A stretch of 64,000 nt of DNA from Clostridiales bacterium oral taxon 876 str. F0540 (lineage in GTDB: Bacteria; Bacillota; Clostridia; Clostridiales; Clostridiaceae): NCBI GenBank assembly GCA_000466585.1, contig KE993464.1:242555-306554 (forward strand). The letters are read 5' to 3'. The position numbers and the translations under genes are program-made. Below, piece by piece: positions 16,665 through 24,620 of this stretch; the first letter of the stretch is position 1, and each line of letters begins with the position of its first letter. Under the pieces are notes generated by a model. It searched no databases, was not told where the DNA came from, and saw nothing but the letters and a program-made list of their open reading frames with translations.

Positions 16665-18053
16665 ATGACAACACAATTTCCTGAAAATTTTTGGTGGGGT
16701 GCTGCAACTTCAGGACCTCAAAGTGAAGGTTCATTTAATAAAATACATAAAAATGTATTTGACTATTGGTATGAAATTGAACCAGAAGCCTTTTATGATA
16801 AAGTTGGACCAGCTGTAACATCTAATTTTTATAATTCCTATAAAGAAGATCTTGCTTTGATAAAAGAAATAGGATTAAACTCCTTTAGAACTTCTATCCA
16901 GTGGTCCAGACTAATCAAGAATTTTGAGACGGCTGAAGTAGATGAAGATGGAGTAGAATTTTATAATAATGTGATAAATGAGTGCCTTAAAAATAATATA
17001 ACTCCCGTTATAACACTTCATCATTTCGATCTGCCAATAGAATTATATAATAAATACGGGGGCTGGGAATCCAAGCATGTTACTGATTTGTTTGCAAAGT
17101 TTGCTGTAAAATGCTTTGAACTTTTCTCTGATAGAGTAAAGTATTGGACTACTTTTAATGAGCCGATTGTAGTAGTTGAAGGAGAATATTTATATCAGTT
17201 TCACTATCCTAAGGTTGTTGACGGAAGAAAGGCAGTGCAGGTACTCTATAATATTAATTTGGCTTCAGCTAAAGCAATTAAGGCTTTTAGAGAAGGTAAT
17301 TTTAATAAGGATGCTCAAATAGGAATAGTGTTAAACTTAACACCATCTTATCCTAGATCAAACTCAGAAAGAGACATAAAAGCTGCTGAAATAGCAGATT
17401 TATTCTTCAATAGAAGCTTTCTTGATACTGCAATAAAAGGAGAGTTCCCTGATAAGCTTATTAAGCTTTTAAGCGATGAAGGAATACTTTGGAAGAGCTC
17501 TATAGAGGAAGCTGAAATAATAAAGAATAATACTATAGACTTTTTAGGAGTGAACTTTTACCAGCCAAGAAGAATTAAGGCAAAGGAAACTCCGGTAGAT
17601 TTAACAAAGGGATGGATGCCTGATAAGTATTTTGATAATTATGATATGCCCGGAAGAAGAATGAATCCTTATAGAGGCTGGGAGATATATCCTAAAGCTT
17701 TATATGATATAGCAATTAATATTAAGGATAACTATGGAAATATACCTTGGTATGTATCCGAAAACGGCATGGGAGTTCAGGATGAGGATAGATTTAAAAA
17801 TAACGAAGGAATAATAGAAGATGATTACAGAATAGATTTTATTAAAGAGCATTTAGAGTGGCTTCATAAAGGAATAGAAGAAGGCTCAAACTGCTTTGGA
17901 TACCATCTCTGGACGCCAATAGACTGTTGGTCCTGGCTTAATGCTTATAAAAACAGATATGGATATATAGCCTTAGATTTAAAGACTCAAGAGAAGACAG
18001 TGAAAAAATCTGGGTATTGGATAAAAGAAACTGTAAAGAATAATGGATTTTAG
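16665..18053 (+). CDS. Glycoside hydrolase family 1, probable 6-phospho-beta-glucosidase
   Basis: Retaining hydrolase of beta-linked (phospho)disaccharides; 462 residues, family length. It starts FPENFWWGAATSGPQSEG, has the acid/base Glu in WTTFNEPIVVVEGE (about residue 163) and the nucleophile Glu in YVSENGMGV (about residue 363). The stretch SWLNAYKNRYG near residue 425 resembles the Ser-Lys-Tyr phosphate-binding loop of 6-phospho-beta-glucosidases, consistent with the PTS neighbours. It provides a second, mechanistically different hydrolase beside GH4. AAGGAGAG lies upstream of the ATG. It is less like the GH1 at 41143-42501, which lies in the mannan locus and lacks this PTS context. Confidence 0.87.
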   Translation: MTTQFPENFWWGAATSGPQSEGSFNKIHKNVFDYWYEIEPEAFYDKVGPAVTSNFYNSYKEDLALIKEIGLNSFRTSIQWSRLIKNFETAEVDEDGVEFYNNVINECLKNNITPVITLHHFDLPIELYNKYGGWESKHVTDLFAKFAVKCFELFSDRVKYWTTFNEPIVVVEGEYLYQFHYPKVVDGRKAVQVLYNINLASAKAIKAFREGNFNKDAQIGIVLNLTPSYPRSNSERDIKAAEIADLFFNRSFLDTAIKGEFPDKLIKLLSDEGILWKSSIEEAEIIKNNTIDFLGVNFYQPRRIKAKETPVDLTKGWMPDKYFDNYDMPGRRMNPYRGWEIYPKALYDIAINIKDNYGNIPWYVSENGMGVQDEDRFKNNEGIIEDDYRIDFIKEHLEWLHKGIEEGSNCFGYHLWTPIDCWSWLNAYKNRYGYIALDLKTQEKTVKKSGYWIKETVKNNGF

Positions 18054-18089
18054 AATAATTGCGTCAGTCTCTTGAATGGGGGGAAATAA

Positions 18090-18995
18090 ATGAAATATTA
18101 TATGGCATTCGATTTGGGGGGAACAAACCTTAAATATGCAGTTGTAGATAGAGAAGCTAACATAATTGAAAAGGGAAAGTTTCCTACACCTAAGCAAAGT
18201 ATTGAAGAATTAGTTTCTCTTATTGGCAAAACTACTGAGAACAATAAAAGTAAATATGAATTTGACGGGATTGCATTAAGTTTTCCGGGTGTTGTAGACA
18301 ACAAAAGCGGATTTATTGGAGGAGCTTCTGCCGTTCCCTATATACACGGACCTAATATAAGGGAGCTCATTGAGAAAGAAACAGGCTTTAGAACAGCAAT
18401 GGAAAATGATGCTAATTGTGCAGCTTTAGCAGAGGTGTGGAAGGGTGTTGCCAAAGATGCTGAAGATGTATTGTTTATAGTTGTTGGTACAGGCATAGGT
18501 GGTGCCATTATTAAAGATAGAAAGCTTCACACAGGCAAGAACCTGTATGGGGGCGAGTTTGGCTACATGATCACGGAAAGAGATTATGAAAAACAACAGT
18601 TTAAAATATGGAGTACAACTGCATCTACAAATGCTATAGTACAAAAAGCTGCAGAGCTTAAGGGAATATGTGCCCAGGAGTTAAATGGTGAAATGGTATT
18701 TGATATGGCTGAAAAAGGAGATGAACTTTGCCAAAAGGCAATTGATTATTGTCTTATGTCTTTAGCAGAAGGGATATTTGCTCTTCAGCATATGTTTGAT
18801 CCTGATATGATAGTTATAGGTGGAGCAATAAGTGCCAGAGAGGATATAATTGATCAACTTAACAAGAGGATAGATATACTTATGAAAAATATATCTGCAG
18901 CAAGACTTTATCCTAGGATTGAAAGATGCAAATTTAATAATGACGCTAATATTATTGGTGCAGTTTATAACTATATGAATACTTTTAAAGAATAA
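18090..18995 (+). CDS. ROK-family sugar kinase (possible beta-glucoside kinase)
   Basis: ATP-dependent kinase of the ROK superfamily. The 301-residue protein has the phosphate-binding motif YMAFDLGGTNLKYAVVD at the N-terminus, MENDANCAALAE with the catalytic Asp region near residue 105, and FIVVGTGIGGAII. It lacks the zinc-binding CxCGxxGCxE motif found in ROK glucokinases and in XylR at 54990-56150, a feature shared with beta-glucoside kinase BglK. It is last in the PTS operon, 36 bases after GH1. It could phosphorylate free glucose released by hydrolysis or an intact beta-glucoside entering by another route; the sequence alone does not decide. Confidence 0.8.
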   Translation: MKYYMAFDLGGTNLKYAVVDREANIIEKGKFPTPKQSIEELVSLIGKTTENNKSKYEFDGIALSFPGVVDNKSGFIGGASAVPYIHGPNIRELIEKETGFRTAMENDANCAALAEVWKGVAKDAEDVLFIVVGTGIGGAIIKDRKLHTGKNLYGGEFGYMITERDYEKQQFKIWSTTASTNAIVQKAAELKGICAQELNGEMVFDMAEKGDELCQKAIDYCLMSLAEGIFALQHMFDPDMIVIGGAISAREDIIDQLNKRIDILMKNISAARLYPRIERCKFNNDANIIGAVYNYMNTFKE

Positions 18996-19010
18996 TGCTA
19001 AATGGTGTTT

Positions 19011-19046
19011 AAGGATATGTCAAAGTAAAAGACATATCCTTTTTTA
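19011..19046 (+). terminator. Intrinsic terminator of the PTS operon
   Basis: AAGGATATGTC (19011-19021) pairs with GACATATCCTT (19031-19041), followed by a T-run. Strong hairpin after the ROK kinase gene. Confidence 0.9.
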
Positions 19047-19067
19047 GTGTATAATGTTTCTATGGAC

Positions 19068-19107
19068 AAACTAGAAATATTTCAGTAAAACTAGAAATAG
19101 TCCACTA
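19068..19107 (+). promoter_or_regulatory. Direct-repeat operator upstream of the YesM-type gene
   Basis: AAACTAGAAATA occurs twice, starting at 19068 and 19088, exactly 20 bp apart (about two helical turns), the geometry of AraC-family sites. The segment 19083-19107 is 22/25 identical to 24529-24553 upstream of the lipoprotein gene of the same cluster. TATTAT/TATAGA at 19124-19132 is a possible -10. Probable site for the YesN-type regulator. Confidence 0.6.
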
Positions 19108-19180
19108 TTGTATATAGAATTTTTATTATAGATTTAAAGTAATAGACTGAAAGAAAATACTTAACGGAGTTGAGATTAAA

Positions 19181-20962
19181 GTGGAATTTTTTAAAAATAA
19201 AGTTTTTAGAAGGGTATTTTTAATATACACAGCTGTTATAATTGCAAGCATATCTTTTTTATCAGCCTTTATATTAGTTAATGTTAAGAAGACGCTGACT
19301 GCCAACCAGACGTATATTAACCGCAAGATGATAGATAGCGTTAATGAATATTTTAAGCAGCAATATGATAACTCCAGGTCAATAATTAATGGATTATACA
19401 GTAAACAGTTGGAATTGATGGATACAATCAATTTTTTAAATTATGACTATGAAACATATATTAAAAATAGGCTGGATAGTTATTATAAATTTGAAGGGTA
19501 TATATACGGAGGAACAAATTCATTTATAAGAAGTGCATATAATTCGAATGACAATATAGAAAGTATAATATTTTACAGCTATAAAAACGATAATTTTTCT
19601 ATGTTTGATTCATTAGGAAATATTAAATATGTCAACAACATAAGAAAAAATATAAGTTTTGATGCTAATGAGGAAAATATTAATAATAGTTTTATTGACC
19701 TATTAAACTCCTATGACGGTAAAGAAAGAGGCAGCAACTACTACATTATTAATAAAATAAAGGATCCAAGCAAATTAGATACCGTAGGACTTATAATTAT
19801 TAAATATAAATTAGACAGGCTAAATGCTATAATGCAAAGCTATGATAAATCTAAAAATAATATTATAGCTATAAACAAAAACGGAGCAGTTATATATGAT
19901 TCTTCAAATAAATATACAGGTAAACCATATCCTTATATTGATAGATTAAAAACAACCGATAAACCCATAATGCTTGATAAAAGCAGTTATATTGATTTTG
20001 TTACAAGTACTTTAGACGTAATTGTAGTAGGGATAATGCCAGTTGAAAACATCTACAACGGAAATAAAATAATTACTCACACTACAATTATTCTGGCAGT
20101 AATTTTAATAATAATCGCTGAAGCCATTGTATTTGTTAAAATCGACAGCTTATCTAAGAGGGTAAATGGTATTACTGAAGCAATGAAAAGTGTGCAGGAG
20201 GGGAATTTCAAGATAGAAATAAAAACTGGCAGTGAAGATGATGAGTTTTCTATGATATCAAAAAGCTTTAATGACATGTGCAGGCAGCTTAATGAGTACA
20301 TAAGCAGGGTATATCTATCAGAAATAAAACAAAAAAATGCTGAAATGCTGGCGCTGCAAAGTCAAATAAACCCTCATTTTTTATATAATACTTTAGAATC
20401 TATTAGAATGAAAGCCGTAAGCATTGGCGAAAAGGATTTAGGCAAAATGCTTTATAACCTTTCTGCTCTTTACCGAAACATGATTAAAGGAAAAACCTTT
20501 ATTACTATAGAGCAGGAACTTGAACACTGTAAAATGTATTTAGACCTATTTAAGTTTAGATATGAAGGGAAATTTAATTACTGCATTGATGTGTCAGAAG
20601 AGTTATATTCAAAGGAAATAATCAAGTTTTCTCTTCAGCCAATAATAGAGAATTTTATAGTGCATGGAATAAATTTAGATAGAGATGACAATTATATAGT
20701 AATCTATTCTGAGAAAGATGGACAAGATGCAGTCATATTTATTGAAGATAACGGTATGGGAATAGAGGCGGAAAAAGTAAAAAGTTTAAATGAGAAAATG
20801 GAAAATATTGAAACAGGTGATTCTATAGGACTTTTAAATGTTAATGAAAGAATAAGATTAACCTATGGAGAAGAATATGGTTTATCAGTAAAGGGTAGAA
20901 AGTTTATGGGTACTGTAGTAAGCATAAGGATTCCAATTAGGGAGGTTAATTCTGATGTATAA
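19181..20962 (+). CDS. YesM-type sensor histidine kinase
   Basis: Membrane sensor that autophosphorylates on His and passes phosphate to the YesN-type regulator encoded next to it. Over 593 residues: first membrane segment (about 12-34), large extracellular Cache-like sensing domain (about 35-285), second membrane segment (about 292-312), HAMP domain, then the His_kinase block LALQSQINPHFLYNTLESIR with the phospho-His (about residue 400). The ATPase domain has IENFIVHGINLD and FIEDNGMGI, followed by the G2-like SIGLLNVNERIRLTYG. The start is GTG, with ACGGAG 11 bases upstream. It overlaps the regulator gene by 8 bases. The signal is probably an oligosaccharide presented by the nearby lipoprotein (inference). 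Confidence 0.92.
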   Translation: MEFFKNKVFRRVFLIYTAVIIASISFLSAFILVNVKKTLTANQTYINRKMIDSVNEYFKQQYDNSRSIINGLYSKQLELMDTINFLNYDYETYIKNRLDSYYKFEGYIYGGTNSFIRSAYNSNDNIESIIFYSYKNDNFSMFDSLGNIKYVNNIRKNISFDANEENINNSFIDLLNSYDGKERGSNYYIINKIKDPSKLDTVGLIIIKYKLDRLNAIMQSYDKSKNNIIAINKNGAVIYDSSNKYTGKPYPYIDRLKTTDKPIMLDKSSYIDFVTSTLDVIVVGIMPVENIYNGNKIITHTTIILAVILIIIAEAIVFVKIDSLSKRVNGITEAMKSVQEGNFKIEIKTGSEDDEFSMISKSFNDMCRQLNEYISRVYLSEIKQKNAEMLALQSQINPHFLYNTLESIRMKAVSIGEKDLGKMLYNLSALYRNMIKGKTFITIEQELEHCKMYLDLFKFRYEGKFNYCIDVSEELYSKEIIKFSLQPIIENFIVHGINLDRDDNYIVIYSEKDGQDAVIFIEDNGMGIEAEKVKSLNEKMENIETGDSIGLLNVNERIRLTYGEEYGLSVKGRKFMGTVVSIRIPIREVNSDV

Positions 20963-22511
20963 AGTATTGCTTGTAGATGATGAAATTTTAATACTTAACG
21001 GCTTGAGGAACATTATTGATTGGGAAGAGCTAGAATTGAGTATTGAGGATACTGCTTTAAATGGTGAGGAGGCACTGAATAAATTTAGAGAAAACCCGGT
21101 AGATATCATAATTACGGATATATCAATGCCTAAGCTTAATGGGTTGGAGCTTATAGAAGAAATAAAGAAAATCGACAGCAGCGTCAAGTTTATTATTTTA
21201 AGCGGGTATGATGATTTTAATTATGCTAAGAGTGCAATTAAACTAGGCATAGAAAATTATATATTAAAACCTATTAATGAGGATGAATTAATAGGCACTC
21301 TTGAAAATATAGTGAGCAAGATTAATTCCAATGATAAAAACATGAATCTAAACTTAGAAACACTTGAAGTATTAAAGGAAAATATCCTATACAGATGGGC
21401 TACAGATAATATAAGTCCATATGAATTAGAGGAAAGAGAATTTATTTTGGGAATTAGCCTAGGCTTTTCATATTATTCTGCAGCTATTATAGAGTTTGAA
21501 TTTAGCAGCGAGATTTTTCAAAAGCTATATAAATATATAGTTGGCGCAGTTAATAAAGAATCCTGCTGCACTGTTTTTAAGGACTTGGATAATAACATTA
21601 TTCTAGTTATGGCAAATAATGATGTTGAAGTTTTGCATAATAACTTAAAAGTATTTTTCGGTAACTTGATAAGCAGTTTGAGAGAAGTACTGAATGTAAA
21701 TACTTTTATATCTGTGGGTACAGCAGAAGCAGGCTATAAGAATTTGTCAAAAAGCTATAATGCGGCAAAAAAGCTTAAGGATTATATACTTATGCATGGC
21801 TATAATAGGGCTATTTATGCCTTTGAGAAGGATTATAAAAAAGAGCACTTGGATTTGGATGTTTCTTATTTAAAAGAATTTAAAAAATGTATTCTGAGCA
21901 AAGATATAAGTTTAGTAAAAAATCATATTGATAATACCTTCAGCATGCTTTCAAGTGCTGAAACATCAAATCCAAGTATTATACAGAATTCTGCTGTAAA
22001 AATGATACTTATTATAAGAGAAATATACAGCGAACTTAATATTAAGAGTCTTCCTAAAGATGAAGATATAAAAGAAATAATACTCTATATAATCAATCTA
22101 AAGGTGCTAGATGAAATAAAGAATTTAATAAAAGATGAGAGCATAAAGCTTTTGGAACATATCAAAAGAAACAGCAGTGAAACAAGTCCAGTAATACAGC
22201 AGGTTATATGCTACATTAAAAACAACTATCAAAATGAAATATCAATCAAGACACTAAGCCAAAAATTCAATATAAACCCATCTTATCTAGGACAAGTTTT
22301 TCATAAAGAAGTGGGAGAACCTTTCTCAGATTATTTAACAAGAATAAGAAACGAAAAAGCAAAGGATATGCTTTTAAATACAAACTTAAAAATAAATGAA
22401 ATAGCTCAAAATGTAGGATATAGTGATACTAGTTATTTTTACAGGAAGTTTAAAGAAGTCTTCGGTATATCTCCCAATGCAATGAGAGGCAGTAAAAATT
22501 ATAAACTATAA
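20955..22511 (+). CDS. YesN-type response regulator with AraC DNA-binding domain
   Basis: Transcription factor controlled by phosphorylation. The receiver domain is residues 1-120, with the acidic pair DD (8-9), phospho-acceptor Asp55 in IIITDISMPKLNG and Lys in YILKPINEDEL. A middle region of about 280 residues of unknown role (typical for YesN) is followed by the C-terminal AraC double helix-turn-helix (about 415-515: ISIKTLSQKFNINPSYLGQVFHK and IAQNVGYSDTSYFYRKFKEVFG). It is translationally coupled to the kinase. The matching 25-bp motifs before the kinase gene and the lipoprotein gene are its likely binding sites, giving autoregulation plus control of the importer. Confidence 0.93.
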   Translation: MYKVLLVDDEILILNGLRNIIDWEELELSIEDTALNGEEALNKFRENPVDIIITDISMPKLNGLELIEEIKKIDSSVKFIILSGYDDFNYAKSAIKLGIENYILKPINEDELIGTLENIVSKINSNDKNMNLNLETLEVLKENILYRWATDNISPYELEEREFILGISLGFSYYSAAIIEFEFSSEIFQKLYKYIVGAVNKESCCTVFKDLDNNIILVMANNDVEVLHNNLKVFFGNLISSLREVLNVNTFISVGTAEAGYKNLSKSYNAAKKLKDYILMHGYNRAIYAFEKDYKKEHLDLDVSYLKEFKKCILSKDISLVKNHIDNTFSMLSSAETSNPSIIQNSAVKMILIIREIYSELNIKSLPKDEDIKEIILYIINLKVLDEIKNLIKDESIKLLEHIKRNSSETSPVIQQVICYIKNNYQNEISIKTLSQKFNINPSYLGQVFHKEVGEPFSDYLTRIRNEKAKDMLLNTNLKINEIAQNVGYSDTSYFYRKFKEVFGISPNAMRGSKNYKL

Positions 22512-22577
22512 TTTTTACATTAAATCTAAATTTAATCAACTTTAAGGCTATTTGTCAGAATGTTATATTGTTATTAA

Positions 22578-22591
22578 AGGTAACGTTTACT
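22578..22591 (+). promoter_or_regulatory. Weak cre-like site upstream of the ABC permease gene
   Basis: The palindromic AGGTAACGTTTACT has the central ACGT of CcpA/LacI-family sites; 11 of 14 positions fit the cre consensus on either strand. It lies 26 bases before the start codon at 22617. Confidence 0.35.
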
Positions 22592-22616
22592 TTACTAACA
22601 TATAAGGAGGATGAGT

Positions 22617-23546
22617 ATGGGTAAATTTTTTCGCAGGTTTAAAGCTAATAAAGAACTCCTTTTTTTAGCCCTTCCAGGTGCTGTTTGGTTTTTAATTTTC
22701 AGTTACCTGCCAATGTTCGGAGTGGTTATTGCTTTTAAAAATTTTAGAATTACAGGGAAAAGTTTTATTAAAAGTCTTATAGACAGTGATTGGGTAGGTT
22801 TTAAGAATTTTGAATTTTTATTTAAAACCAATGATGCTTGGGTAATAACAAGAAATACAGTTTTATACAATTTAGTTTTTATAGTTTTAGGTATTGTACT
22901 GCCTGTATGTCTGGCAATTATAGTCAATGAGTTATTAAATAAAAAAATGGCTAAGGTGTATCAGAGTGCAATGTTTCTTCCTTATTTTTTATCCTGGGTT
23001 GTAGTAAGCTACTGTTTATTCGCATTTTTAAGCGTAGATAAGGGATATATAAATCACCTGCTTGCAAAGTTAGGCCATGGAGAAATTTCATGGTATACAG
23101 AGCCTAAATATTGGCCTTTTATTATTATATTTATGAGTCAGTGGAAGGGTATAGGTTACGGTACAGTAGTTTATTTGGCCTCCATTGCAGGTATTGATAA
23201 AACCTATTATGAAGCGGCAATGATAGATGGAGCTACAAAATGGCAGCAAATAAAAAGTATAACATTACCATTATTAAAACCTGTTATTACAATATTATTC
23301 ATATTATCCATAGGCAAAATATTTAATGCAGATTTTGGATTATTTTATCAACTTCCAAAGGATTCCGGGCCTTTGTATCCTGTTACCAATGTAATAGATA
23401 CATACGTATATAGAGGCTTGATGAACTTGGGAGAAATAGGAATGAGTTCAGCTGCAGCATTATATCAATCGGTTGTAGGTCTTATACTTATATTGCTATC
23501 GAATTATGTCGTGAAAAAAATCGACAGTGAAAACTCACTATTTTAA
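22617..23546 (+). CDS. ABC transporter permease, LplB type (oligosaccharide)
   Basis: One of two membrane subunits of a carbohydrate ABC importer of the CUT1/LplB group. The 309-residue protein has six predicted membrane segments, beginning LFLALPGAVWFLIFSYLPMFG. The coupling-helix motif is YYEAAMIDGATKWQQIKSITLPLL (EAA loop). The start at 22617 is chosen because AAGGAGG ends at 22610, directly against the in-frame ATG at 22611, leaving no spacing for that codon. No ATPase gene is in the cluster, so a shared MsmX/UgpC-type ATPase elsewhere is assumed. It lies 105 bases after the YesN-type gene. Confidence 0.92.
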   Translation: MGKFFRRFKANKELLFLALPGAVWFLIFSYLPMFGVVIAFKNFRITGKSFIKSLIDSDWVGFKNFEFLFKTNDAWVITRNTVLYNLVFIVLGIVLPVCLAIIVNELLNKKMAKVYQSAMFLPYFLSWVVVSYCLFAFLSVDKGYINHLLAKLGHGEISWYTEPKYWPFIIIFMSQWKGIGYGTVVYLASIAGIDKTYYEAAMIDGATKWQQIKSITLPLLKPVITILFILSIGKIFNADFGLFYQLPKDSGPLYPVTNVIDTYVYRGLMNLGEIGMSSAAALYQSVVGLILILLSNYVVKKIDSENSLF

Positions 23547-23566
23547 GGCTTATGGAGGTAGATAGG

Positions 23567-24502
23567 ATGTTTGCAAAAAAAGATAAAACGGAAATGCTTG
23601 AAAACAATCGTTTTGGAAGTGTTTCGAAGAAAAGTAATTTAATTATGAATTTTATAATGGCTTTATTGGCATTTTTATGCGTAATACCTTTTATTTTCGT
23701 AGTCATTATATCTTTTACCAGCGAAAAATCTCTAAAGACAAATGGATTTAGTTTTTTTCCGGATAAATTAAGCTTGGAAGCCTACAAGTATATTATTACT
23801 TCAAGTGACCAATTAATGAAATCTTATGGGGTAACTATTTTAATAACTGTGCTTGGAACTATAGTAGGACTATTTTTTATATCTACTTATGCATACGCTA
23901 TATCAAGAAAAAGCTTTGCTTACAAAAAGTTTTTTACAACCTTTGCATTTATACCAATGCTTTTTGGAGGAGGTATGGTATCTTTTTATCTAGTAGTAAC
24001 TAAGTTCCTTCATCTTAAAAACAGCATATGGGCACTCATACTTCCAATGTGCATGAATTCTTGGTATGTTATAGTGCTTAGAACCTTTTTTAAGACCTCT
24101 GTGCCGGATGCAGTTATTGAATCAGCTAAGATTGATGGAGCAACTGAATGGAGATTGTTCTTTCAAATTGTACTTCCTATATCACTTCCGGGAATGGCAA
24201 CGATAGCATTATTTTTAACTTTAGGCTATTGGAATGATTGGTTTAATGCAATGTTGTTTATAGACAGCCCATCATTAACACCACTTCAGTATTTGCTTAT
24301 GAGGATTGAAAACAGTATGGAGTTTTTATCCCAGAACGCTACAAAGTTAGGTGTATCGCAAATAGAAGCTGCGGCTAATATGCCGAAAGAAACTGCAAAG
24401 ATGGCAATGGTTGTTTTATCAACATTACCTATAGTTTTTGCATATCCATTTTTTCAGAAATATTTCGTTAATGGACTTACTATAGGAGCGGTAAAGGAAT
24501 AA
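23567..24502 (+). CDS. ABC transporter permease, YtcP type (oligosaccharide)
   Basis: Partner permease of the LplB-type subunit. The 311-residue protein has an N-terminal cytoplasmic tail, then six membrane segments, and the coupling motif VIESAKIDGATEWRLFFQIVLPISLPG near residue 190. It ends FVNGLTIGAVKE, the usual C-terminus of the CarB/YtcP family. GGAGG is 8 bases before the ATG at 23567, which is preferred to the ATG at 23552 that overlaps the ribosome binding site. It follows the first permease by 20 bases and precedes the solute-binding lipoprotein by 118 bases, where a separate promoter, operator and cre lie. Confidence 0.92.
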   Translation: MFAKKDKTEMLENNRFGSVSKKSNLIMNFIMALLAFLCVIPFIFVVIISFTSEKSLKTNGFSFFPDKLSLEAYKYIITSSDQLMKSYGVTILITVLGTIVGLFFISTYAYAISRKSFAYKKFFTTFAFIPMLFGGGMVSFYLVVTKFLHLKNSIWALILPMCMNSWYVIVLRTFFKTSVPDAVIESAKIDGATEWRLFFQIVLPISLPGMATIALFLTLGYWNDWFNAMLFIDSPSLTPLQYLLMRIENSMEFLSQNATKLGVSQIEAAANMPKETAKMAMVVLSTLPIVFAYPFFQKYFVNGLTIGAVKE

Positions 24503-24528
24503 ATGCTCTAAAAAATCAATATTTTTCA

Positions 24529-24553
24529 CAGTAAAAATAGAAATACTACACTA
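24529..24553 (+). promoter_or_regulatory. Probable YesN-type operator upstream of the lipoprotein gene
   Basis: A 25-bp segment beginning CAGTAAAAATAGAAATA is 22/25 identical to 19083-19107 upstream of the YesM-type gene. It ends 21 bases before the TATAAT at 24575-24580, the position expected for an activator at the -35 region. Confidence 0.6.
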
Positions 24554-24574
24554 TAATTAAATATTACCGCTTTA

Positions 24575-24580
24575 TATAAT
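24575..24580 (+). promoter_or_regulatory. -10 element of the lipoprotein gene
   Basis: Perfect TATAAT, 40 bases before the start codon, with no good -35. This fits activator dependence through the operator just upstream. Confidence 0.5.
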
Positions 24581-24584
24581 ATAC

Positions 24585-24600
24585 ATGTAAACGAAAACAT
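24585..24600 (+). promoter_or_regulatory. CcpA cre site, perfect consensus
   Basis: ATGTAAACGAAAACAT matches the 16-base consensus WTGNAARCGNWWWCAW at all positions. It lies at the expected transcription start of the lipoprotein gene, where bound CcpA would block initiation or elongation during growth on preferred sugars. Confidence 0.85.
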
Positions 24601-24620
24601 TTCGATATGGAGGGGTTTAA

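Noticed and set aside
18054..19180. Search for a separate promoter between the GH1 and ROK kinase genes
   Set aside because: The 36-base gap holds only the ribosome binding site; the kinase belongs to the PTS operon.
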